NCBI RefSeq assembly: GCF_000721705.1
Contig: NZ_JOJL01000007.1
Span: 372,001 to 436,000 of the forward strand
Source of the DNA: Actinoplanes subtropicus
Lineage (GTDB): Bacteria > Actinomycetota > Actinomycetes > Mycobacteriales > Micromonosporaceae
Direction: 5' to 3'
Length of the DNA stretch: 64,000 nucleotides
The translations under genes were made by a program, and so were the position numbers. The notes beneath the pieces were generated by a model. It searched no databases and was not told the origin of the DNA. It saw only the letters and a program-made list of their open reading frames with translations. Positions 7,235-15,069 of this stretch are shown here, piece after piece (positions within the stretch are counted from its first letter, which is position 1; each line of letters starts with the position of its first letter).

Positions 7235-9118
7235 TCACTTGTCGGTGAGGAGTCGGCGGGCGGCGGCGGCGATGTGCTCGGCGTCGATGCCGGCCCAGGC
7301 GAGGAGTTCCTCGGTGGTGCCGGAGCCGGGCATGCCGCGGACCGCGAGGTGGGTGACGTGCAGGTCGGTGATGCCGTTGTCGATCAGGCTGTCGATGACG
7401 GCGGAGCCGAGCCCGCCTTCCGGGTGGTGGTCCTCGGCGACCACGATGCACCCACCGGTCGCGTGCACGGCCGCGGCGAGCGTCGTGGAATCGAGCGGTT
7501 TGATGGAGTACGCGTCGATGACCCGGGCGGCGACGTCCTGCTCGGCGAGGGTGTCGGCCGCGGCGAGGCAGGCGTGCAGGGTGACGCCGGCGCCGACGAG
7601 GGTGACCTGGTCGTGGTCGCCGCCGCGGAGGACCTTCGAACCGCCGACCGGGAAGGTCTCGCCCGCGGGGTACAGCACCGGGTAACCACCGCGGGTGGTC
7701 CGCAGGTAGCTGACACCGGAGGTGCCGGCCATGGCGTCGGTCAGCGCGACTGTGCTGGTCGCGTCGGCGGGGTAGAGCACGGTCGAGCCGTGCACCGCGC
7801 GGATCATGGCGAGGTCCTCCAGCGCCATCTGGGACGGTCCGTCCGGGCCGATCTCGATGCCGGCGTGCGAGCCGACCAGGCGCAGGTCGACGCCGCTGAT
7901 CGAGGCCATCCGGATGAAGTCGTAGGCGCGGGTCAGGAAAGCGGCGAAGGTGGAGGCGTAGGGGCGGTAGCCGCGTACGGCGAGGCCGGTGGCGGCGGCG
8001 ACCATCTGCTGTTCGGCGATGAACATCTCGAAGTACCGGTCGGGGTAGGCCTCGGCGAACTCGGACGCGTACGTGGAGTTGCTGACCTCACCGTCGAGGG
8101 CGACCACCCGCGGGTCCCGCGCGCCGAGGGCGACCAGCGCGTCGCCGTACGCCTTGCGGGTGGCGACCTTCGCGCCGATCTCGTACGTGACCGGTTCGGT
8201 GGCTGCGGTGGTCACCGGCTGTGCTCGCCAGGCAGGGCCGGCCTCCGGGCGGGGGCCGCGGACGGTGAGCTGCCGGGGGCCGCCCAGTTCGGCGACGGCA
8301 CGCTCGGCCATGTCGGGCGGGAGCGGCTTGCCGTGCCAGTCGGGGCTGTCCTCGACCTCGGCGAAGCCCTTGCCCTTGACGGTCCTGGCGAGGATCACGG
8401 TGGGCCGGCCGTCGGCGCCGGTCGCGGCGGCGGCGAGGGCCTCGTCGATGGCGGTCAGGTCGTGGCCGTCGATGGTCAGCGCGCGGGCGCCGAAGGCTTC
8501 GGCGCGTGCCGCGTACGCGTCGAGGTTCCAGCCGAGCTCGGTCTCGCCGCGCTGGCCGAGCCGGTTGACGTCGACCATGGCGACCAGGTTGGACAGCCGG
8601 TAGTAGGACGCCTTGTCGAGGGCCTCCCAGACGGAGCCCTCGGCCAGCTCGCTGTCACCGCACAACACCCAGACGCGGTACGGCAGCTGGTCGAGGCACT
8701 TGCCGGCCAGCGCCACCCCGACCCCGTCCGGCAGGCCCTGACCCAGCGAACCGGTCGCCACGTCGACCCACGGGAGCACCGGGGTCGGGTGGCCCTGCAA
8801 ACGCTGCCCGAAGCGCCGGTAGCCGGTCATCAGCTCCTCGTCGGACACCACGCCGACGGCCTTGAACACCGCGTAGAGCAGCGGCGACGCGTGGCCCTTG
8901 GAGAAGATCAGATGGTCGTTACCCGCGGCGGACGGGTTGTCCCAGTCGTAGCGCAGGTGCCGGGCGACGAGCACGGCGAGCAGGTCGGCGGCGGACATGC
9001 TCGACGTGGGATGGCCGGAGCCGGCGCTCGTGGAGGAGCGGATCGCGTCGACCCGCAGCTGGGCGGCGAGTTGTTCGACCGTGTGCAGGTCGGTCGCCGC
9101 AGAAGTGATCGTAGTCAT
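7235..9118 (-). CDS. Transketolase
   Basis: About 627 residues with the full transketolase layout: TPP-binding half (GHPTSSMSAADLLAVL, SKGHASPLLY, GSLGQGLPDGVGVALAGK, and the cofactor motif starting at GDSELAEGSVWEAL and ending VDVNRLGQ), central pyrimidine half (FEMFIAEQQMVAAATGLAVRGYRPYASTF) and C-terminal domain (AEDHHPEGGLGSAVIDSLI). Transfers two-carbon units between sugar phosphates. ATG 9118 is chosen; a GTG nine bases earlier is possible. No pentose-phosphate genes are adjacent; it is divergent from a substrate-binding protein within the tRNA-linked accessory region, so this is probably an extra, specialised copy. Confidence 0.93.
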   Translation of the reverse strand: MTTITSAATDLHTVEQLAAQLRVDAIRSSTSAGSGHPTSSMSAADLLAVLVARHLRYDWDNPSAAGNDHLIFSKGHASPLLYAVFKAVGVVSDEELMTGYRRFGQRLQGHPTPVLPWVDVATGSLGQGLPDGVGVALAGKCLDQLPYRVWVLCGDSELAEGSVWEALDKASYYRLSNLVAMVDVNRLGQRGETELGWNLDAYAARAEAFGARALTIDGHDLTAIDEALAAAATGADGRPTVILARTVKGKGFAEVEDSPDWHGKPLPPDMAERAVAELGGPRQLTVRGPRPEAGPAWRAQPVTTAATEPVTYEIGAKVATRKAYGDALVALGARDPRVVALDGEVSNSTYASEFAEAYPDRYFEMFIAEQQMVAAATGLAVRGYRPYASTFAAFLTRAYDFIRMASISGVDLRLVGSHAGIEIGPDGPSQMALEDLAMIRAVHGSTVLYPADATSTVALTDAMAGTSGVSYLRTTRGGYPVLYPAGETFPVGGSKVLRGGDHDQVTLVGAGVTLHACLAAADTLAEQDVAARVIDAYSIKPLDSTTLAAAVHATGGCIVVAEDHHPEGGLGSAVIDSLIDNGITDLHVTHLAVRGMPGSGTTEELLAWAGIDAEHIAAAARRLLTDK

Positions 9119-9174
9119 GCTGCTCACGTACCCGCGTGCGGTAGCCGATAACGGTGCGGGGCAATCAGGCCGGT

Positions 9175-10167
9175 ATGGAGAATCTCGACTTGCGCGTCGC
9201 CGCCGCCGAGTACGACACGACGCGAGCCCTGTTCGACGGCGCCGTCAAGGTCGGCGGGCCCCGGTCGGTCACGATGGCGACCGCGGCGACGCTCCCCGAC
9301 GTGTTTCAGCTGCTACTGCGCGGCGAGGCGGACGTGTCCGAGTTCGGCTTGACGTTCTACCTGCGTACGCTGGACAACGACGCGCCGTACGTAGCCCTGC
9401 CGATCTTTCCCAACCGAGTCTTCCGGCACTCGTGCGTCTATGTCCATGCCGGCAGCGGCATCGCCGACCCGGCCGACCTGGTGGGCCGGACCATCGGCGA
9501 GTTCGGCGTGTACGGGCAGGACTCCGGCGTGTGGGCCAAGGGCATCCTGATGGACGAGTACGGCTTCCGCCCCGAGAAGAACCGCTGGGTGATCGGCGGA
9601 CTCGACCGGCCCATGCCACCCTTCCCCTTCACCACCCACCCGCACCCGCGCGAGGTGGAGGTGACCGCGGCGCCGGCCGGCAAGACACTCAGCGACATGC
9701 TGGTGACCGGCGAGATCGACGCGCTTTTCACCGCGAACGTCCCGCAACCCTTCCTGGACGGTTCCCCCGCGATCCGGCGGCTCTTCCCGCAGTACGAGCA
9801 GCTCGAACGCGACTACTACCGGCGTACCGGAATCTTCCCGATCATGCACGCGGTCGTCGCGCCGCGGGCTTTGGTCGCCGCCCACCCTGGGCTGGCGCGC
9901 GCCGTGTACGACGCGTTCCTCAACGCGAAGGAGGTCGCCGCCGAGCGGTACCGGCAGGGTCGGCGGCTGTACCAGGTGCAGCAGATGCAGCCGTGGACCA
10001 ACGCCCTCGTCGAGCGCAACGAGCGGCTGCTGCCGCACGACTGGTGGCCGTACGGGATCGCCGCCAACCGCACGACGCTGGACACGTACCTGCGCTACCA
10101 CCACGAGCAGGGCCTGTCGAGCCGCCGCTGGTCTGCCGACGAAGCGTTTGAGCTGCTCGACACCTGA
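9175..10167 (+). CDS. Substrate-binding-like protein related to 4,5-dihydroxyphthalate decarboxylase
   Basis: A 330-residue protein without signal peptide. Segments such as AEYDTTRALFDG, GEADVSEFGLTFYLRTL and ALPIFPNRVFRHSCVYVH match the periplasmic-binding-protein-like fold family that includes 4,5-dihydroxyphthalate decarboxylase (Pht5) and ABC substrate-binding proteins. Lack of export signal favours a cytoplasmic enzyme or a mis-annotated binding protein. ATG 9175 is preferred over an upstream GTG at 9154. It is divergent from transketolase. The stop codon is followed by an exact tandem copy of the last 17 bases. Confidence 0.75.
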   Translation: MENLDLRVAAAEYDTTRALFDGAVKVGGPRSVTMATAATLPDVFQLLLRGEADVSEFGLTFYLRTLDNDAPYVALPIFPNRVFRHSCVYVHAGSGIADPADLVGRTIGEFGVYGQDSGVWAKGILMDEYGFRPEKNRWVIGGLDRPMPPFPFTTHPHPREVEVTAAPAGKTLSDMLVTGEIDALFTANVPQPFLDGSPAIRRLFPQYEQLERDYYRRTGIFPIMHAVVAPRALVAAHPGLARAVYDAFLNAKEVAAERYRQGRRLYQVQQMQPWTNALVERNERLLPHDWWPYGIAANRTTLDTYLRYHHEQGLSSRRWSADEAFELLDT

Positions 10168-10186
10168 CCGCTGCTCGACACCTGAC
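10152..10186 (+). repeat. Tandem duplication across stop codon (18-bp period)
   Basis: GCTGCTCGACACCTGAC occurs at 10152-10168 and again at 10170-10186. The unit includes the stop TGA (10165-10167), so a second in-frame TGA lies 18 bp on. Confidence 0.9.
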
Positions 10187-10193
10187 GCCCCGG

Positions 10194-10475
10194 TCAGTCC
10201 GGGAGGCGCTCGCCGGTGGTGGCGTGGAAGGCGTGGTGCGCGCCAGCGCGAGGCTTGACGTACGCGATCTCGCCCAGGTCGGGTGTCTTGCGGGACTCGA
10301 TCCGGACCACGAAGCGCTCGTCGTGCCCCTCCAGCGCGACGGTCCCACAGACGTCCGAGTCGGAGCCGAGATCCTCGACGAGGTCGACCTGGATCGGCCT
10401 GCCGCCGTCCTCGGGCCCGACCAGCTCGGTGTGCTCGGGGCGGAAGCCGATGGTCACATGCTGGGTACCGTCAGC
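10194..10475 (-). pseudogene. C-terminal remnant of sugar ABC transporter ATPase (UgpC/MsmK type)
   Basis: About 93 codons in one frame encode the TOBE-domain end of a MalK/UgpC-type ATPase (TQHVTIGFRPEHTELV, then VDLVEDLGSDSDV and AYVKPRAGAHHAFHATTGERLPD at the true C-terminus). Walker A, Walker B and the signature motif are absent because upstream sequence runs into the decayed att-like site at 10593. A free-standing start (GTG 10457) has no good ribosome site, so I treat it as a truncated gene. Confidence 0.82.
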
Positions 10476-10592
10476 GATCCGGGGTGCCGATCGGCCTCAC
10501 CGAGGCACCAACCTGCGCACCTCGTTCCGTGCGAATGCCGAGGTCAACGAGCGAGTTTCCGCAGCAAGACGTGCTTGCCTGCCCCTTGGAAC

Positions 10593-10664
10593 AGCGCAGG
10601 AGCATCTCCTGCCGGGGGCACGTCACAGAACTGTGCACTGCCAGCGGGTACGCTGATCGTTGAA
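10593..10664 (+). repeat. Decayed third att-like copy with shared downstream flank
   Basis: AGCGCAGG, five to six altered bases, then TCCTGCCGGGGGCA (10607-10620) reproduce the tRNA-Arg T arm and acceptor end; bases 10621-10636 (CGTCACAGAACTGTGC) are identical to 3448-3463, and similarity continues for about 40 bp. This is the same junction as at 3398-3508 in degraded form, so the DNA between them looks like a second inserted unit. Confidence 0.75.
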
Positions 10665-10708
10665 GCGAGTTACCTGCTACCCGCGTCCAGACGGGGCAGG
10701 TCCGGTTG

Positions 10709-11035
10709 ACTCAGCCCAAAACGCCCACCGGCACGGTCGCCTACTACCAGGCGATCCAGGACCGCATGGGCGGCCTCGCCGCCGAGCGGTTCGCGCGGCT
10801 GTTCATGTAATCGTTCGACCTGCTCACTCCGCTGCTCAACTGGGTCGAGTCCGGCACAGGGCCGCTACGGGTCCTCGCCGCTCTACCGGGCGTCCGCACC
10901 CGTCCGGTATTCCCGTACCCGCTCGTGGCCCGATACAACGGCACCGGCAGCACCGACGACGCGCCCAACTTCACGGCCGCCAAGCCGACCGACTCGTTAG
11001 ACGATCATTTTCTCTGGCTCGGACGCTTTCACTAA
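10709..11035 (+). pseudogene. 3' remnant of tannase/feruloyl esterase family gene
   Basis: One frame reads TPTGTVAYYQAIQDRMGG...ARLFM, then an in-frame TAA (10808-10810), then SFDLLTPLLNWVESGTGPL...RPVFPYPLVARYNGTGSTDDAPNF, the characteristic C-terminal end of tannase/feruloyl esterase proteins. The stretch around the catalytic His that should lie between FYLVPGM and FD is missing, so an internal deletion joined the pieces. The 5' two thirds are absent; the break is just beyond the decayed att-like repeat. Confidence 0.8.
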
Positions 11036-11146
11036 TTGCGCAAGCGCCGAGAGGGCGCCCGGTTGCCTGCCGGCTGTCTCGGTGACGACGCAACGTCACA
11101 CCGGACAGGAAGGCCGATCACCGCGGCCCGCCTTCTGCCCGCACCT

Positions 11147-11288
11147 GACGCGGTGACCATGGCCCGGCACGCCAACGACGCGCTCGCCGACGCCGTTGCC
11201 GCGCACCCTGACCGGTTCCAGGGCTTCGCGGCGATCCCCACTCCGGACCCGATGGAAATACTGCCGTTGCTCGAACTCGCAGGACTCA
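11147..11288 (+). pseudogene. Amidohydrolase (Amidohydro_2) fragment
   Basis: About 45 codons encode MARHANDALADAVAAHP, DRFQGFAAIPTPDPME and ILPLLELAG, matching the segment of 5-carboxyvanillate-decarboxylase/ACMSD-like amidohydrolases that precedes the metal-site helices (A-N-D-x-L-A-x-A-V-x-x-H-P-x-R-F-x-G-F-A). Nothing recognisable of the family lies before or after it. Sequence from 11289 to 11458 is unassigned. Confidence 0.72.
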
Positions 11289-11458
11289 CCCGGTCCCTGC
11301 GCCATCTGTCCGGCGCTGATCCGGAACGACCTCGAGCGCGGGGCCAGACTCGGGGAGGCGCCGCACCGACAGGTCGGGACGTCGGTGCGATCCCAGACGG
11401 ATCCGGCGCGGCGGAGGGGCGGATCCCGTCATTAGGCGCTGTTCCGGCGCGGCCATGG

Positions 11459-11917
11459 TCAGCGGTTGGGGTCGACGGCAGCGGCCAGGGCGGTGAGCCG
11501 GGCGAAATCCTCCGGGCCGATCTTGCCGATGACGTCTCGCCGCAGGGCCTCGGCGAGGATGTCGGCGGCCTGCTGGGCGGCCTCGAGACCGGCCGGGGTG
11601 AGGGTGGCCCGGACCACGCGACGGTCGGTCTGGCACGGGCTGCGCTCGATGAGCCCGGCGGCGGTCAGCCGATCGGTGACCTTGGTTATCCCCGCGGTGG
11701 AGAACTCCAGGTGGCGGGCGAGCAGGGTCATCGGCTCCGAATGCCAGGGCGGGCTGTGCAACAGCAGCAGCAGCACCTGCACCGACGACGACGGCAGACC
11801 GGTGCGCCGGGTGACCTCCTCGGCCAGCCGGACGGTCAGCCGGTGGAACCCGGCCTGGGCGGCGGTCCAATGCTGCAGCATGCTCTCCGCGTCGGTGGCC
11901 TGGGTCGCAGCATCCAT
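11459..11917 (-). CDS. MarR-family transcriptional regulator
   Basis: A 152-residue winged-helix regulator: LPSSSVQVLLLLLHSPPWHSEPMTLLARHL precedes the recognition helix FSTAGITKVTDRLTAAGLIER and the wing SPCQTDRRVVRATLT, the MarR D-x-R signature. It is divergent from the GTP cyclohydrolase II gene with 124 bp between starts, the usual arrangement for MarR proteins repressing a neighbouring operon and themselves. The cysteine in SPCQTDRR could be a redox or ligand sensor (speculative). Confidence 0.9.
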   Translation of the reverse strand: MDAATQATDAESMLQHWTAAQAGFHRLTVRLAEEVTRRTGLPSSSVQVLLLLLHSPPWHSEPMTLLARHLEFSTAGITKVTDRLTAAGLIERSPCQTDRRVVRATLTPAGLEAAQQAADILAEALRRDVIGKIGPEDFARLTALAAAVDPNR

Positions 11918-11953
11918 GGGTTGACGGTATCCCCTCCGAGTCTTGCCGGGTGA

Positions 11954-12005
11954 GTGAACTATACCACCGGCTATTATCTCGCCAGTTAGCTTTCTGGTGC
12001 ACTAT
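11954..12005. promoter_or_regulatory. Possible MarR binding region (GTGxACTAT direct repeats)
   Basis: GTGAACTAT (11954-11962) and GTGCACTAT (11997-12005) are 43 bp apart in an unusually AT-rich segment between the divergent MarR and GTP cyclohydrolase II genes. An inverted CACC...GGTG pair lies between them. The segment must hold both promoters; specific binding is only a guess. Confidence 0.35.
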
Positions 12006-12041
12006 TGTCTTGCGAGACACCGAGATCACGAGGAGCTCCCG

Positions 12042-12656
12042 ATGACCGTCCCCGCCGCCACCGTGCGTACCAGGGTCACCGTCCCGCTGCGTTTCGCGGA
12101 CGGCTACACCGTCACCGCCGACGTGGTCACCTTCCACGGTCTGGCCGACGGCGCCGAGCACCTCGCGGTCGTCCTCGGCGACCCGGGTGTCGGCACCCCG
12201 CTGGTGCGGATGCACTCCGAGTGCCTGACCGGGGACGTCTTCGGCTCGGCCCGCTGCGACTGCGGCCCGCAGCTACGCGAGGCGGTGCAACGTATCGCCA
12301 CCGCCGGCGGGGTGCTGCTCTACCTGCGGCAGGAAGGCCGCGGTATCGGCCTCTACTCCAAGCTCGACGCGTACGCCCTGCAGGACGCCGGCTTCGACAC
12401 CTACCAGGCCAACATCGCCCTCGGCCTGCCCGAGGACGCCCGCGACTACACCGCCGCCGCCCAAATGCTGGCCGCCCTCGGCATCACCGAACTCAACCTG
12501 CTGACCAACAACCCCGACAAGGTACGGCAGCTACGCAACCTCGGCATCACCGTCGCCGAGGCGGTGCCCACCGGCGTGCACGCCACCGAGAGCAACCTGC
12601 GCTACCTGCACGCCAAGGTCGAACACACCCACCACACCATGGCCCTGGCCAGCTGA
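12042..12656 (+). CDS. ribA: GTP cyclohydrolase II (stand-alone RibA type)
   Basis: A 204-residue GTP cyclohydrolase II. Zinc-binding cysteines are in SECLTGDVFGSARCDCGPQL; catalytic segment is LRQEGRGIGLYSKLDAYALQDAG; the C-terminal LLTNNPDKVRQL completes the family pattern. It opens the imidazole ring of GTP to give 2,5-diamino-6-ribosylamino-pyrimidinone phosphate, formate and pyrophosphate. GAGGAG sits ahead of ATG 12042. It lacks the fused RibB domain of the housekeeping actinobacterial riboflavin enzyme, and its partners are an oxidoreductase and a RibD-like deaminase under a MarR regulator, so it looks pathway-specific. Confidence 0.94.
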   Translation: MTVPAATVRTRVTVPLRFADGYTVTADVVTFHGLADGAEHLAVVLGDPGVGTPLVRMHSECLTGDVFGSARCDCGPQLREAVQRIATAGGVLLYLRQEGRGIGLYSKLDAYALQDAGFDTYQANIALGLPEDARDYTAAAQMLAALGITELNLLTNNPDKVRQLRNLGITVAEAVPTGVHATESNLRYLHAKVEHTHHTMALAS

Positions 12657-12667
12657 GAAGGAGTGTC

Positions 12668-13615
12668 ATGAAAGCCGTCGTCGTCACCGATTTCGCCACC
12701 GAACCCACCCTGGCCGACCTGCCCGTGCCCGAGCCCGGCCCCGGCCAGCTCCTGGTCCGCCTGCACGCCGCCGCCGTCAACCCGTTCGACTGGAAGGTCG
12801 CCGACGGCGCCCTCAAAGACGCCGTACCGCACGCCTTCCCCCTGATCCTGGGCTCCGACGGCGCCGGCGTCGTGGAACGCACCGGCCCCGGCGTCACCCG
12901 CTTGCAGCCCGGCGACCGCGTCTACGGCCAGTTCATGCACCTCGAAACCGGCCACGGCTCCTACGCCGAATACACCGTCGCCGACCAGAACGGCACGATC
13001 GCCCGGATCCCCGAGATCCTGCCGTACGCGCTGGCCGCCGCCCTGCCCACCGCGAGCGTCACCGCCTACCAGGCCGTCGAGGCCGCCAAACTCGACGACC
13101 GGCACACCCTACTGATCAACGGCGCGAGCGGCGGCGTCGGACAGTCGGCCATCCAGTTCGCCGCCCGCACCGGCGCCCGGATCCTGGCCACCGGCACCCC
13201 CGAACTGGCCGGCTACCTCAAAGACCTCGGCGCCCACACCGTCATCGACTTCACCCGCTCCCCCACCCACCACCAGGTCGCCGCCCTGCACCCCGGCGGC
13301 ATCGACGCCGTCCTCGACCTGGTCACCCCGGCCGGCGGCGACATCACCCCGCTGGCCGGCCTGCTACGCCCCGGCGGCACCCTGATCAACACCAACTACG
13401 CCACCGACCCCGACGCCCTGGCCGCGCGCGACATCCGCGCCGTCAACCTCGGCAACCAGCCCACCCCCGAGGTCCTGACCACCCTCGCCGACCTCGCCGC
13501 CACCGGAGCACTCCGCGTCCGCATCACCGCCGAGGTCCCCATCGACCAGGCCCCAGCCGCCGTCGCCCGAGCCCGGACCGGCCACACCCACGGCAAAACG
13601 ATCATCATTCCCTGA
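12668..13615 (+). CDS. MDR-family NADP-dependent quinone/alkene oxidoreductase
   Basis: A 315-residue zinc-free medium-chain reductase. GroES-like N-terminus (NPFDWKVADGALKD, LGSDGAGVVERTGPGVTRLQPGDRV) and nucleotide-binding loop NGASGGVGQSAIQFAARTGA are clear; the catalytic zinc ligands of alcohol dehydrogenases are missing. It starts 9 bp after the ribA stop with GAAGGAG, so it is co-transcribed. Members reduce quinones or activated double bonds with NADPH. In this cluster it might replace the reductase half of RibD, but that is inference. Confidence 0.88.
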   Translation: MKAVVVTDFATEPTLADLPVPEPGPGQLLVRLHAAAVNPFDWKVADGALKDAVPHAFPLILGSDGAGVVERTGPGVTRLQPGDRVYGQFMHLETGHGSYAEYTVADQNGTIARIPEILPYALAAALPTASVTAYQAVEAAKLDDRHTLLINGASGGVGQSAIQFAARTGARILATGTPELAGYLKDLGAHTVIDFTRSPTHHQVAALHPGGIDAVLDLVTPAGGDITPLAGLLRPGGTLINTNYATDPDALAARDIRAVNLGNQPTPEVLTTLADLAATGALRVRITAEVPIDQAPAAVARARTGHTHGKTIIIP

Positions 13616-13649
13616 CCACCGGGCCGGCCACGCACACCCAGGAGCCCGC

Positions 13650-14114
13650 ATGAGCCTCCCCACCACCCAGCGACCGACCCGCACCGACCGCCTCCTGCTC
13701 ACCGCGGCGATCGACCTGTCCCGGCTGTCACCACCCGCACCCACCCACTACGCCGTCGGCGCCCTCCTCGCCGACGACACCGGCGCTGTCCTCACCACCG
13801 GATACACCGGCGAAACCGACCCCCACGTACACGCCGAGGAGGCCGCCCTCGCGAAGCTCACCCCAACCGACCGGCCGGTCACCCTCTACACCTCGCTGGA
13901 GCCGTGCACCGTACGCAAATCCCGCCCGACACCCTGCACCCACCTGATCCTCACCACCAGCCTCACCCGGGTAGTGCTCGCCCTGCGCGAGCCACTGCTG
14001 TTCGCCGACTGCCACGGCATCGAAACACTCCGGCACCACGGCATCGAGGTAATCGAGATCCCCGACCTCGGACACCGGGTCCGCGACATCAACGCCCACC
14101 TGCTCCGGCCCTAG
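13650..14114 (+). CDS. RibD-like pyrimidine deaminase (cytidine-deaminase fold)
   Basis: A 154-residue zinc deaminase. Motifs: HAEEAAL supplies the His ligand and catalytic Glu, and SLEPCTVRKSRPTPC the two Cys ligands, with spacing like the deaminase half of RibD; CHGIETLRHHGIEVIE matches the end of the RibD deaminase domain. There is no C-terminal reductase domain. It follows the oxidoreductase by 34 bp with CAGGAG before the ATG, making a three-gene ribA-reductase-deaminase operon. Likely substrate is the ring-opened pyrimidine made by GTP cyclohydrolase II (inference). Confidence 0.85.
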   Translation: MSLPTTQRPTRTDRLLLTAAIDLSRLSPPAPTHYAVGALLADDTGAVLTTGYTGETDPHVHAEEAALAKLTPTDRPVTLYTSLEPCTVRKSRPTPCTHLILTTSLTRVVLALREPLLFADCHGIETLRHHGIEVIEIPDLGHRVRDINAHLLRP

Positions 14115-14149
14115 CCTCATCGGACCCGACCGCGGCCGAGTCGGGCTCC

Positions 14150-14288
14150 GGCCCGAGGCAAGGACAGCAAAAGCTACGGCCAGCAACCCGACCGTTGCCC
14201 GGGATGGCTCATGGGTGCCGAAGATCAGCTGGCGGACTTCGGCGACGTGTCCGGTATAGAGCCAGCGCGGCTCCGCACGATCACTCAT
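14150..14288 (-). pseudogene. Possible truncated gene start of unknown family
   Basis: A good ribosome site (AGGAGAC) precedes ATG 14288, and the first ~45 codons read sensibly (MSDRAEPRWLYTGHVAEVRQ...TVGLLAVAFAVLASG), but the frame then runs antisense through the deaminase gene. It is divergent from doxX and may be what is left of that gene's regulator. I do not recognise the family. Confidence 0.3.
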
Positions 14289-14322
14289 ACGTCTCCTGAA
14301 GCAAATGTGCCTAGCCGTCATT

Positions 14323-14361
14323 CAACACGTTAAGTAATTCACTCAACACATTAGGTAATTG
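14323..14361 (+). promoter_or_regulatory. 21-bp direct repeat in doxX promoter
   Basis: TCAACACGTTAAGTAATT (14323-14340) and TCAACACATTAGGTAATT (14344-14361) differ at two of 18 positions and repeat at 21 bp, two helical turns. They end 18 bp before the doxX-like ATG and are far more AT-rich than their surroundings, as expected for an operator/promoter overlap. Confidence 0.65.
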
Positions 14362-14378
14362 GATGGCTGGAGGGCCTC

Positions 14379-14759
14379 ATGAACATCGTTCTTTGGATCA
14401 TCGCCGGGGTGCTCGCCGCCGCGTTCGCCGCCGCCGGCGCGATGAAGCTGACCCAGCCGAAGGAGAAGCTCGCCGCGTCCGGGATGGCTTGGACCGAGGA
14501 CTTCAGCCCCGGCATGGTCAAGCTGATCGGCGCCCTGGAAGTCCTCGCCGCGATCGGCCTGATCCTGCCCGCCGCGCTCGGCATCGCCCCCGTGCTGGTG
14601 CCACTCGCCGCACTCGGCCTGGTCCTGATCATGCTCGGCGCCATCGTGACCCACGCCCGCCGCAAGGAAGCCCAGGTCATCGGCGTCAACGTGGTCCTGC
14701 TACTGCTCGCCGCCGCAGTCGTCTGGGGCCGTTTCGGCCCGTACTCCTTCGGCTCCTGA
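14379..14759 (+). CDS. DoxX-family membrane protein
   Basis: A 126-residue protein with four predicted transmembrane helices (about residues 3-22, 50-68, 72-90, 98-116). The first helix end AAGAMKLTQPKEKL and MVKLIGALEVLAAIGLILP are typical of DoxX/DoxD-like proteins. Some relatives take part in membrane redox complexes and thiol-stress resistance. Preceded by GGAGGG and by the 21-bp direct repeats; transcribed alone. Confidence 0.85.
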   Translation: MNIVLWIIAGVLAAAFAAAGAMKLTQPKEKLAASGMAWTEDFSPGMVKLIGALEVLAAIGLILPAALGIAPVLVPLAALGLVLIMLGAIVTHARRKEAQVIGVNVVLLLLAAAVVWGRFGPYSFGS

Positions 14760-14775
14760 CCCGCCGAACCCCACG

Positions 14776-14992
14776 AAACTCGAGCCGCAGAACCCGCTCA
14801 AGCTGGGCGAACGGCTACGCGAGCTGCGCGGAGGGCATCTTCGTCATCGGCGCCGGCTTCATGACCCACAGCCTCGCCGTCCTGCGCCAACCCGCCCTCG
14901 CCGGCCACACCATTGCCTTCGACACGTGGGCCGCCGACGCCATCAGCCGCGCGGAAGCCGGCCTGAACCTGTTGCCACCAACCCCAGGGTAA
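14776..14992 (+). pseudogene. LigB/DODA-type extradiol dioxygenase fragment
   Basis: The frame LKLGERLRELR is followed, after a one-base shift near 14828, by EGIFVIGAGFMTHSLAVL and TIAFDTWAADAISRAE, the C-terminal part of 4,5-DOPA-dioxygenase-like LigB proteins (the GSGxxTHxL and FDxWxxxA motifs). The N-terminal two thirds, including the metal ligands, are missing. Remnant of a decayed ring-cleavage gene. Confidence 0.78.
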
Positions 14993-15069
14993 ACGCCGTC
15001 GGCTGCCCGCCGGTGCAGTCGCGAGCCTTTGCTGGGACGACCCCATCGAGACCGCCAGGAGGCACTAAC

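Noticed and set aside
7274..9151. Long plus-strand open frame of 625 codons
   Set aside because: Exactly antisense to transketolase, with Gly/Arg/Val-rich composition typical of shadow frames in high-GC DNA; no domain seen.
9175..10167. Secreted ABC substrate-binding lipoprotein
   Set aside because: No signal peptide or lipobox at any plausible start.
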